A DNA stretch of 13,798 nt from Actinomycetes bacterium. Its GTDB lineage: Bacteria; Actinomycetota; Acidimicrobiia; Acidimicrobiales; RAAP-2. The stretch covers positions 1-13,798 of the forward strand of contig JAJYXS010000031.1 of the NCBI GenBank assembly GCA_021801615.1, given 5' to 3'. Position numbers and translations under genes: made by a program. Below the pieces are notes generated by a model. It was given only the letters and a program-made list of their open reading frames with translations, searched no databases and had not been told where the DNA came from. Shown piece by piece: positions 1 through 6,125 of this stretch (position 1 is the stretch's first letter; each line of letters opens with the position of its first letter).

Positions 1-183
1 CTCCACGTCGAAGACCCAAGGCCCCTCCCCGCGCGCCACCGTGAACGGCGTGCCGCCCACCGACGCGAACGAGCGCACGGGGGAGTCGACGCCCCCCGGG
101 ATGCTGCGGGTGGCGCGGGCGAACCACGCCGCGTTGGAGCCAGTCGCCGGGCGGTCGGTGCCGCCCGCCGGCCGGTCAGCCAC
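1..183 (-). CDS. hemL: Glutamate-1-semialdehyde 2,1-aminomutase, N-terminal part (runs off window)
   Basis: This PLP enzyme converts glutamate-1-semialdehyde to 5-aminolevulinate, the step after HemA in the C5 pathway, in the cytoplasm. Only the first 61 codons are present. The reading shows the family's N-terminal signature: F21-A-R-A, then I28-P-G-G-V-D-S-P-V-R, then V42-G-G-T-P and R51-G-E-G with a following F-D-V. The PLP lysine lies beyond the edge. I chose the GTG at 183-181, which lies inside the end of hemB, so the two genes overlap by 8 bases (GTGGCTGA). This suggests translational coupling. The first 15 or so residues (Pro/Gly/Thr-rich) are not conserved in the family, so a slightly later start is possible. 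Identity is secure from the motif; the rest of the gene cannot be judged. Confidence 0.9.
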   Translation of the reverse strand, partial: MADRPAGGTDRPATGSNAAWFARATRSIPGGVDSPVRSFASVGGTPFTVARGEGPWVFDVE

Positions 184-1171
184 CGAGCGCCTCGGCCACC
201 TCGCCTGCGAAGTACGTGAGCACGAAGTCGGCGCCGGCACGCTTCACCGCGACGAGCTGCTCGAGCGCGACCGCCGCGCCGTCGATCCACCCGTTGGCGG
301 CGGCCGCCTTGATCATGGCGTACTCGCCGCTCACGTGGTACGCCGCGACCGGGACGTCGACCGCGCGTCGCACGTCGGCGAGCACGTCGAGGTAGGTCAC
401 CGCCGGCTTCACCATCACGACGTCCGCGCCCTCTGCCACGTCGAGCGCGACCTCGGCGAGCGCTTCCCTGCGATTGGCCGGGTCCTGCTGGTAGCCGCGC
501 CGGTCGCCGCCTCCGGCGATCCGGACGTCCACCGCGTCGCGGAACGGCCCGTAGAGGCCCGAGGCGAACTTCGCCGCGTAGGCGAGCACCGCCACCTGCT
601 CGTGCCCCTCGGCGTCGAGCGCCCGCCGGATCGCCGCGACCTGCCCGTCCATCATCCCGCTGGGCGCGACGACGTCGGCGCCCGCCGCGGCCTGGGCGAG
701 CGCGACGCGCGCGTAGCGCTCGAGCGTGGCGTCGTTGTCGACCGTGCCGTCTGCGGCGAGGACCCCGCAATGGCCATGGTCCGTGTACTCGTCCAAGCAC
801 AGGTCCGCGGCGAGCACGACCTCGTCGCCGAACGCGTCTCGCAGCGTGCGAAGCGCCCGCTGGACCACGCCGTCGGGGTCCCAGGCGCCCGACCCCTCGG
901 CATCCTTCGTGGCGGGCACGCCGAAGAGGAGGACCGCGGGCACGCCGAGGTCGACGAGACGCTTGGCCTCCGCGACCGCAGAGGCGACCGTGTGCTGGAA
1001 GTGGCCTGGCAAAGAGGAGATCGGTACGGGGTCGTCGATGCCCTCTCGCACGAAGAGCGGGGCGACGAGGTCGTCGACCGACAGGCGCGTCTCGGCCACG
1101 AGCCGTCGCAAGGCCGGCGTGCGCCGGAGCCGCCGCATCCGCCGCTGGGGGAACCCGACCTCCGGTGCCAT
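176..1171 (-). CDS. hemB: Porphobilinogen synthase (5-aminolevulinate dehydratase)
   Basis: The enzyme condenses two 5-aminolevulinate molecules to porphobilinogen in the cytoplasm. The protein is 331 residues, normal for the family. Both Schiff-base lysines are visible: K201 in AYAAKF and K255 in MVKPAVTYLD. The metal loop reads D123-L-C125-L-D127-E-Y-T-D-H-G-H-C135, so the first and third zinc-type cysteines are kept while the middle one is Asp. The frame stays open for 258 codons upstream across hemD, but the ATG at 1171-1169 begins a normal HemB N-terminus (MAPEVGFPQRR) and sits 11 bases after the hemD stop. It is followed by an 8-base overlap with hemL. It is co-transcribed with rex, hemA, hemC and hemD by arrangement. 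Confidence 0.97.
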   Translation of the reverse strand: MAPEVGFPQRRMRRLRRTPALRRLVAETRLSVDDLVAPLFVREGIDDPVPISSLPGHFQHTVASAVAEAKRLVDLGVPAVLLFGVPATKDAEGSGAWDPDGVVQRALRTLRDAFGDEVVLAADLCLDEYTDHGHCGVLAADGTVDNDATLERYARVALAQAAAGADVVAPSGMMDGQVAAIRRALDAEGHEQVAVLAYAAKFASGLYGPFRDAVDVRIAGGGDRRGYQQDPANRREALAEVALDVAEGADVVMVKPAVTYLDVLADVRRAVDVPVAAYHVSGEYAMIKAAAANGWIDGAAVALEQLVAVKRAGADFVLTYFAGEVAEALGG

Positions 1172-1182
1172 CGCGAAGGAGC

Positions 1183-2130
1183 CTACCGGGGCTCGGCCCC
1201 GGCCTCCCGAGCGCCTCCGGAGCCCGTGCGAGAGCCGGTGCGAGAGCCCGTGCGAGAGCCGGTGCGAGAGCCGGTGCGAGAGCCGGTGCCGGCTCCCCCG
1301 ACCGCGTCGGCCAGCGCCGCCACCAGCGCGGCCGGCGAGGCGCTCGGCGCGACGACCCCCACGTCGAGCCCTGCGGCACGCGCGGCTGCGGCCGTCGCCG
1401 GGCCGATGCACGCGACGAGCGGGGGGACCGGGAGCGGTCGGCCGTCTTCGGCGCGGCCCCCGACGTACGCCTCCACCGCCGAGGGCGACGCGAAGGTGAC
1501 CGCCAGCGCGGTCTCGAGGTCTCGCACCACCGTGCCGGGTGGCGGCGCCGCGGGGACGGTGCGGTAGGCGACGACCTCCTCCACCGCCCAGCCCTTCGCG
1601 CGCAACGCTCGCGGCAGTGTCGGGCGAGCGCCGGCCGACGCGGGGAACAGCACGCCAGCGCCGGGCGCGGCCGGGACCGGGAACACGCCCGCCAGCCCCT
1701 GGGCGCTCGTCCGATCCGCGACGAGATCGGCGACGAGACCGTGCTCCCTCAACGCGCCGGCAGTGGCAGGCCCGACCGCCGCGACCCGCACGCCCGTGAG
1801 CGCCCGGACGTCGGGCAGGAGCGCAAGGAAGCGCCGTACCGCGTTCGCCGACGTGAAGGCCACCCACTCGTAGCGCGAAAGGTCGGCGGCAGCCTCGCGG
1901 AGCGCTGTGGGGTCCTCGGGATCGGCGATCTCCACGACGGGGCACGCGACCACCCGCGCGCCCGCGGCGCGCAACGCGTCGGCGAGGTCGTCAGCGTCGC
2001 CTCGCGGGCGCGTCACGACCACCACCGCTCCCGAGAGCGGCCCGGACGACGCCCGGACGACGCCTGCCGGCGTGCCCGGCCGGCTCGACGCCTGCGGCTC
2101 GTCCGCGTGGTGGCCCCTCATCACGCTCAC
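1183..2130 (-). CDS. hemD: Uroporphyrinogen-III synthase with repeat-bearing C-terminal tail
   Basis: HemD closes and inverts ring D of hydroxymethylbilane to give uroporphyrinogen III. The 315-residue protein shows the two-domain family pattern: V37-V-V-T-R-P near the start, F92-T-S-A-N-A-V, A117-A-V-G-P-A-T, L161-F-P-A-S, T212-F-A-S-P-S-A-V and C241-I-G-P-A-T. It is not fused to a methyltransferase domain, unlike some actinobacterial versions. Residues 1-33 form a low-complexity N-terminal extension. The last 37 residues (279-315) lie outside the catalytic fold and contain about five GSRT repeats. The GTG start at 2130-2128 overlaps the hemC stop as GTGA. An ATG three codons later is an alternative. 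The stop is TAG, 11 bases before hemB. HemD sequences are weakly conserved, but position and motifs together make the call firm. Confidence 0.92.
   Translation of the reverse strand: MSVMRGHHADEPQASSRPGTPAGVVRASSGPLSGAVVVVTRPRGDADDLADALRAAGARVVACPVVEIADPEDPTALREAAADLSRYEWVAFTSANAVRRFLALLPDVRALTGVRVAAVGPATAGALREHGLVADLVADRTSAQGLAGVFPVPAAPGAGVLFPASAGARPTLPRALRAKGWAVEEVVAYRTVPAAPPPGTVVRDLETALAVTFASPSAVEAYVGGRAEDGRPLPVPPLVACIGPATAAAARAAGLDVGVVAPSASPAALVAALADAVGGAGTGSRTGSRTGSRTGSRTGSRTGSGGAREAGAEPR
1221..1290 (-). repeat. 12-bp tandem repeat in the 3' end of hemD
   Basis: Five full copies and one partial copy of a 12-base unit follow one another (plus strand AGCCGGTGCGAG or AGCCCGTGCGAG). Units 1 and 3 carry the C form; units 2, 4 and 5 carry the G form. 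The difference is synonymous (Thr ACG or ACC). Read in hemD, each unit encodes Gly-Ser-Arg-Thr. The 12-base period keeps frame, so copy-number change would alter tail length without breaking the gene. Confidence 0.95.
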
Positions 2131-3209
2131 CTGAACCCCGACATGCGCCCCGAGCCGGCGCCGGGCTCATCGCGCCTGGCGAGCTCGTCGCGTTCCTCGA
2201 GCCCCGCGAGCTCTGCGAGCGACGAGGCGCCGTGCTCTCGGACCAGCATGCGCGCGAGCGCCGCCCCGAGCGCCTCGGGATCGTCCCCGGAGAGCCGCGC
2301 GCGCACCACGACACGTCCGTCCCCGCTCGCGAGCATCCCCTCGAGCTCGAGGAGCTCTCGTGCGCCGTCGTCACGCTCCCCGTCGTCACGCTCCCCGTCG
2401 TCACGCTCGCCGTCGTCACGGACGCCGCCGTCACGGACGCCGCCGGCAGCGGGTCGGGCCAGAGCGCCGACGGGCAGCGCGCAGCCTGCGCCGAGCGCCC
2501 GCAGGAAGGCGCGCTCGGCGTCGAGCGCGCGATGCGCGTCGCGCGCGTCCACGCGTGCGAGCAGCTCACGGCACACCGCGTCGTCCTTGCGACATTCGAG
2601 CGCGAGCGCTCCCTGTCCGGCTTGGGGAAGGCACTGCGTCGGCTCGAGCCGCTCGGCGATGCGATCTGCCCATCCGAGGCGGTCCAGCGCCGCGGCCGCC
2701 GCGACCACCGCGGCCACACCGCCACGTTGCGCCCGCTCGAGCCTGGCAGCCATGTTGCCCCGCAAGCCGACGAACCCGAGGTCCGGACGGAGATTGGCGA
2801 GCTGGGCTCGCCGGCGAGCCGAACCGGTCGCCACGAGCGCACCCGGACCGAGCGCGTCCAGGCACGCGCCCACGAGCGCGTCGCGCGGGTCGGCCCTCTC
2901 GGGCACCGCGGCGAGCACCAGCCCTTCGGGGGTGCGCGCCGGCAGGTCCTTGGCGGAGTGGACCGCGACGTCCGCGCGGCCGTCGAGCACCGCGGCCTGC
3001 ACCTCCTTCGCGAAGAGCCCCTGGCCGCCGATGCGGTCGAGCTCCTCGCTGCGCCGGCGGTCACCCTCGGTGCGCACGACCACGCGTTCGGCGCGCACCG
3101 CGGGGTCCTGCGCCTCGCACAGGCGCGCGACCGTCTCGGCCTGCACGAGCGCGAGAGGCGAGCCCCGGGTGGCCAACCGGACCACGCGCGCGCCGCGCGG
3201 CACGCTCAC
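2127..3209 (-). CDS. hemC: Hydroxymethylbilane synthase (porphobilinogen deaminase)
   Basis: HemC polymerises four porphobilinogen units into hydroxymethylbilane on a covalently bound dipyrromethane cofactor. The family motifs are in order: L12-A-T-R-G-S-P-L-A-L, the V83-H-S-A-K-D-L-P block with catalytic Asp88, R150-G-N-M, Q198-G-A-L-A and the cofactor cysteine C243 in GAGCALPVG. At 360 residues it is longer than the roughly 310 usual. The excess is mainly an acidic/basic repeat insert at about residues 257-283, in domain 3 just after the cofactor cysteine, plus a charged C-terminal tail. The GTG start at 3209-3207 overlaps the hemA stop as GTGA, and its own stop overlaps hemD the same way. 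All key catalytic residues are intact, so the enzyme is probably active. Confidence 0.96.
   Translation of the reverse strand: MSVPRGARVVRLATRGSPLALVQAETVARLCEAQDPAVRAERVVVRTEGDRRRSEELDRIGGQGLFAKEVQAAVLDGRADVAVHSAKDLPARTPEGLVLAAVPERADPRDALVGACLDALGPGALVATGSARRRAQLANLRPDLGFVGLRGNMAARLERAQRGGVAAVVAAAAALDRLGWADRIAERLEPTQCLPQAGQGALALECRKDDAVCRELLARVDARDAHRALDAERAFLRALGAGCALPVGALARPAAGGVRDGGVRDDGERDDGERDDGERDDGARELLELEGMLASGDGRVVVRARLSGDDPEALGAALARMLVREHGASSLAELAGLEERDELARRDEPGAGSGRMSGFR
2366..2440 (-). repeat. 15-bp tandem repeat inside hemC
   Basis: Five consecutive 15-base units lie in frame within hemC. The first two (plus strand CGTCGTCACGCTCCC at 2366 and 2381) are identical. The third differs by one base near its end, and the last two diverge further. 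They encode Arg-Asp-Asp-Gly-Glu (with Gly-Val variants) and add roughly 25 residues to domain 3. Identity of neighbouring units suggests fairly recent slippage or unequal exchange. Confidence 0.95.
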
Positions 3210-4489
3210 AGGTCGAAGAGCGCGCGCAGGGCCTCCACGAGCCGCTCGCCCTTGGGGGTGCCCGAGGTTTCCCGCAGGGCGACGGTGGGCGCATGCAGCA
3301 CCTTCGCGAGCACCGCCTTCGTGAGCGCGTCGACCTCCTCGAACGCGCCAGGTCCGAGGCCGCCCAGCTGGCCGCGGCGGCGCTCGAGCTCTCGTGCGCG
3401 CACCTCCTCGAGCCGCGACCGCAGCGCGCTCACGACCGGCGCAGCGCCGCGCTCGCGGCTCGCCGCTCGGTACGAGACGAGCTCTTCGGAGACGATCTCC
3501 GAGGCCCGCTCGGCCTCCTGGCGGCGCTCGTCGACCGCCTGGATGACCGCCGAGCGGAGGTCCTCCATGTCGAAGAGGGTGAGGTTGCCGATCGCGGCGG
3601 CGGCTGGGTCCACGTTGCGGGGCATGCCGAGGTCGAAGACGAGCAGGCCGCGAGGCCTGGCGGCGGCGGCAGGCGCGAGCGAGCCCGCCGTGAGGACGTG
3701 GCCGGTCGACTCCACCGCGGTGAAGACGACGTCGGACGCCGCGACCGCGGTCTCCAGGCCCTCCATGCCGACAGCGCGCGCGCCGAGGGTGGACGCCACG
3801 GCGTCGGCGACCTGACGTCCCCGGTCCCTGCTCCGGTTCACGACCACCACCGACGCCGGACGGCGCGGCTCGGGCAGCCCGGCCAGGGCCTGGACGATCC
3901 CCGCCCCCAGCTCGCCTGCACCGACGACTGAGACGGCCGCGCCCGCGAGCCCGCCGTCACGCTGCCGGCCCGCGAGCTCGATCGCGGCGAAGGAGAACGA
4001 CGTGGTGCCGCGGGCGATGCCCGTCCGGGCGCGCACCCGCTTGCCCGCCTGCACCGCGTGGCGGAACAGCTCGCCGAGCACCGGGCCGCAGGCCCGCTCC
4101 TCGCGCGCCCGCTCCCACGCGCGCCGCACCTGCCCGAGCACCTCGGTCTCCCCGAGCACTGCGGACTCGAGGCCGGCCGCGACCGAGAAGAGATGGGAGG
4201 CGACGTCGTCGTCGAATCGGACCGACGTGCGTCCGAGCAGCTCGTCCGCGGGGAGCCCGGCCCGGGTGGCCAGGAGCTCGCAGACGTCGTCGACGGCGTC
4301 GTGGAACCGGTCGACCACCGCGTAGACCTCGGTCCGCAGGCACGTGGACAGGACGACCGCTTCTTGCACGTTGTCCGACGCGCGGAGCGCGGCGAGCACC
4401 TTCGCGAGGTCGGCGTCGCCCACGGTCACCCGCTCGAGCAGCTCGAGCGGTGCCTGGAGGTGCTCGATCCCTACAGCGACGACGGACAC
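3206..4489 (-). CDS. hemA: Glutamyl-tRNA reductase
   Basis: HemA reduces glutamyl-tRNA(Glu) to glutamate-1-semialdehyde with NADPH, the committed step of the C5 heme route. The 427-residue protein has the catalytic domain at about 1-150 with the nucleophile C50 in LSTCLRTEVY, then G-E-T-E-V-L-G-Q-V at 113-121. The NADPH-binding fold around 185-300 includes VVGAGELG at 188-195, and a C-terminal helical dimerisation domain follows. The residue after the catalytic Cys is Leu51, where Asn is usual (STCNR); the following Arg is kept. The start is GTG at 4489-4487, with AGGAG at 4507-4503, 13 bases upstream, a rather long spacing. No other in-frame start is better. It lies 72 bases after rex and overlaps hemC by 4 bases. 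Confidence 0.97.
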   Translation of the reverse strand: MSVVAVGIEHLQAPLELLERVTVGDADLAKVLAALRASDNVQEAVVLSTCLRTEVYAVVDRFHDAVDDVCELLATRAGLPADELLGRTSVRFDDDVASHLFSVAAGLESAVLGETEVLGQVRRAWERAREERACGPVLGELFRHAVQAGKRVRARTGIARGTTSFSFAAIELAGRQRDGGLAGAAVSVVGAGELGAGIVQALAGLPEPRRPASVVVVNRSRDRGRQVADAVASTLGARAVGMEGLETAVAASDVVFTAVESTGHVLTAGSLAPAAAARPRGLLVFDLGMPRNVDPAAAAIGNLTLFDMEDLRSAVIQAVDERRQEAERASEIVSEELVSYRAASRERGAAPVVSALRSRLEEVRARELERRRGQLGGLGPGAFEEVDALTKAVLAKVLHAPTVALRETSGTPKGERLVEALRALFDL

Positions 4490-4509
4490 GGGTACGTGAG
4501 GTCTCCTGA

Positions 4510-4552
4510 CCGATCCAACGGTGCGAGGCTAGCCAGCCGGCGCCTGGATCGG
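4510..4552. promoter_or_regulatory. Inverted repeat in the rex-hemA spacer
   Basis: CCGATCCA at 4510-4517 is matched perfectly by TGGATCGG at 4545-4552, with 27 bases between them. The loop itself holds a GGCTAGCC palindrome at 4527-4534. The structure fills most of the 72-base gap between the rex stop and the hemA ribosome-binding site. It could be an RNA stem that separates or attenuates rex and hemA expression, or a protein-binding site. It does not match the Rex operator pattern (TTGTGAA and its inverse). The symmetry is certain; the function is a guess. Confidence 0.5.
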
Positions 4553-4561
4553 GCGACGGGG

Positions 4562-5242
4562 TCAGCCTCGCGCGGGCGCAACGTCGATCTCCCTTCGCGT
4601 GAGGAAGAAGCTCAGCACTTGCAGCTCGACCGAGAGGTCCACGTCGCGCACCAGGACGGAGGGCGGCACCGACAGCACCCGTGGCGCGAAGTTCAGGATC
4701 GAAAGCACGCCGGCGGCGACCAGCGCGTCGGCAACGGCCTGGGCGGATGTCGCCGGAGCGGCGATCACCCCGATCGCCGCGGGCGGAGCGTCACCGAGCG
4801 AGTCGAGATGACGCACGGTGAGCCCGTGGACGCGGGACCCGACGACGGACGGGGCGACGTCGTACAGGCCGGCGACGTAGAAGCCGTGCGAGGAGAAGCC
4901 GTCGGAGTTGGCGAGCGCACGGCCGAGGTTCCCGATCCCGACGATGGCGATCGGCCATTCACGGTCCGAGCCAAGCGTCCGGTCGATCTGGGCCGCCAGG
5001 AACGCGGCGTCGTAGCCCGTTCCGCGGGTGCCGAAGGACCCGAACAACGAGAAGTCCTTCCGCACCTTGGCCGCGTTGACCTTCGCCCGGGCCGCGAGCT
5101 CCTCGGAGGAGACGGTGGTCGCCCCCGCTTGGAGCATCTCCCACAGGATGCGCTGGTACAGCGGGAGGCGGACGATCGTCGCTTCGGGGACCCGGCGGGG
5201 GCGAACATCCCTCCCGTTGCCGGTCGCGTGACGCGCGTTCAT
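4562..5242 (-). CDS. rex: Redox-sensing transcriptional repressor Rex
   Basis: Rex binds DNA when NADH/NAD+ is low and releases it when NADH rises, controlling respiratory and fermentative genes. The 226-residue protein has an N-terminal winged helix at about 25-85, with the typical LPLYQRIL start, S-S-E-E-L-A and A-A-K-V-R-K-D-F-S-L-F-G, then G-T-R-G-x-G-Y. The Rossmann fold begins at I98-A-I-V with the G102-x-G104-x-x-G107 dinucleotide motif. The closing helix (V-D-L-S-V-E-L-Q-V-L) matches the domain-swapped C-terminus of the family. About 20 extra residues precede the fold. The ATG at 5242-5240 is 9 bases after a TACGCT hexamer, suggesting little or no leader. Standing directly before hemACD matches the known rex-hemACD operon of Streptomyces, so heme synthesis is probably tied to redox state here too. 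Confidence 0.96.
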   Translation of the reverse strand: MNARHATGNGRDVRPRRVPEATIVRLPLYQRILWEMLQAGATTVSSEELAARAKVNAAKVRKDFSLFGSFGTRGTGYDAAFLAAQIDRTLGSDREWPIAIVGIGNLGRALANSDGFSSHGFYVAGLYDVAPSVVGSRVHGLTVRHLDSLGDAPPAAIGVIAAPATSAQAVADALVAAGVLSILNFAPRVLSVPPSVLVRDVDLSVELQVLSFFLTRREIDVAPARG

Positions 5243-5251
5243 CGAAGACCG

Positions 5252-5257
5252 AGCGTA
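5252..5257 (-). promoter_or_regulatory. Putative -10 element for rex, near-leaderless
   Basis: TACGCT (minus strand, 5257 to 5252) fits the actinobacterial -10 pattern TANNNT and is 9 bases before the rex ATG. There is no Shine-Dalgarno sequence in the space between, so the transcript would start at or just before the start codon. No clear -35 hexamer is visible. A similar arrangement precedes xre, proC and mshA. Confidence 0.5.
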
Positions 5258-5275
5258 CGGCAGCGCCCGCGTGGG

Positions 5276-6097
5276 TCACCAGACGAGCTCGACGGATCCC
5301 CCGGTCCTGAGCCCGATCGTCTTCGCGGCCGAGCCCTCGCGCACGACGATGGCCAGCCGTCCGTTCGCGTCGGCGAGCACACCGGCCTCGCCGTCGTCGA
5401 GGTCCGCGAAGGCGAGCACCCGCCGTGCGAGCAGCTCCCGGCGCCTCGGCGGCTCCTGCGGCTCCACCCTGATCAGGACCTTCTGCGCGCCAGAGGGAGG
5501 CCCCTCGAGCGCGCCGGCCGCGAGCTGGACGTTGCCGAACCGGTCGACCCAGGCGATCGGCGCCCGGAGGACGACGCGGTCGCCCTCTTGCCTGCGGGTC
5601 ACCTCCAGGGGCGGGAGCCGGACCAAGGACGCGGGGTCGACCTCGTCGCCCACCGACGCGGGGTCGGCGCCCGCCGCGAGCGCGCCAGCAGCGGGCGCGA
5701 ACACGTCGCGCCCGTCGAAGGTCGCAGGTAGGTCCACGGGCTTCTTCAACACGCGCGCCGCCGTCACCCTCCCGCTCGCCTCCGCCGCGGGCAGCGCCAG
5801 CCCGTTGTCGGGCGCGACGAACCAGCGTCCGTCCCCCGCCCGCATCGCGACGGCGCGTCGGGTGCTCCCGACGCCTGGGTCGACGATGGCGAGCACGACG
5901 CCGGGGCCGAGGTGGGGAACGGCCCGCGCAAGCGACTCCGCACCCGCGCGGACATCGAAGGGAGGGATCCCGTGGGTCAGGTCCACGATGGCGACGTCGG
6001 GCACGAGGCGCACGAGGACGCCGTGGACGACGCCCACGAACTCGTCGGCGAGCCCGTAGTCGGAGAGGAAGAAGACGACAGGGCGCGACAGGCTCAT
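5276..6097 (-). CDS. S-adenosylmethionine hydroxide adenosyltransferase-like protein (DUF62)
   Basis: Members of this family use water as hydroxide to cleave S-adenosylmethionine into adenosine and methionine; the fluorinase and chlorinase enzymes are relatives. The 273-residue protein has the family blocks: F10-L-S-D13-Y-G with D18-E-F-V-G, H42-G-I-P-P-F-D-V, I71-V-D73-P-G-V-G-S-T-R80, A95-P-D-N-G-L and F127-D-G-R-D-V-F-A-P-A-A, then D-R-F-G-N in the C-terminal domain. Asp73 and Arg80 fit the known Asp-Arg-His triad, but the His position in the usual FHGRD motif is Asp128. I took the ATG at 6097-6095; a TTG at 6118-6116 would add 7 residues. Neither has a good ribosome-binding site and a GC hairpin abuts the ATG. 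The gene lies 28 bases after the small HTH gene and 33 bases before rex. The physiological role in this family is unclear. Confidence 0.88.
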   Translation of the reverse strand: MSLSRPVVFFLSDYGLADEFVGVVHGVLVRLVPDVAIVDLTHGIPPFDVRAGAESLARAVPHLGPGVVLAIVDPGVGSTRRAVAMRAGDGRWFVAPDNGLALPAAEASGRVTAARVLKKPVDLPATFDGRDVFAPAAGALAAGADPASVGDEVDPASLVRLPPLEVTRRQEGDRVVLRAPIAWVDRFGNVQLAAGALEGPPSGAQKVLIRVEPQEPPRRRELLARRVLAFADLDDGEAGVLADANGRLAIVVREGSAAKTIGLRTGGSVELVW

Positions 6098-6115
6098 CCC
6101 GGGGCCCGCCCCGGG
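6098..6115 (-). terminator. GC-rich hairpin between the small HTH gene and the DUF62 gene
   Basis: CCCGGGG at 6098-6104 pairs with CCCCGGG at 6109-6115 around a 4-base loop, giving a perfect 7-bp GC stem. It begins 10 bases after the stop of the small HTH gene, as a terminator would, but has no T-run. It also directly abuts the ATG chosen for the DUF62 gene, so it could instead mask translation initiation there. Confidence 0.4.
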
Positions 6116-6125
6116 CAAGGGCGGC

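Noticed and set aside
41..1567. Long plus-strand open frame of 508 codons with a PVRE repeat
   Set aside because: It lies antisense to hemL, hemB and hemD, all of which have full family motifs. It has no recognisable domain, and its repeat is the antisense reading of the hemD tandem repeat.
1172..1945. 258-codon upstream extension of the hemB frame
   Set aside because: It overlaps hemD in another frame and reads as low-complexity Arg/Gly-rich sequence. The HemB fold begins at the ATG at 1171 and the total length is then normal.
2232..3931. Two long overlapping plus-strand open frames across hemC and hemA
   Set aside because: They are shadows of GC-rich coding on the minus strand, rich in Arg, Ala and Pro, with no motif. 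The minus-strand genes explain the DNA fully.
5228..5242. GTGACGCGCGTTCAT at the rex start as a Rex operator
   Set aside because: The half-sites resemble GTGA and TCAC, but the spacing is 7 rather than 6, the right half ends in T, and it lies over the start codon. The match is too poor to claim autoregulation.
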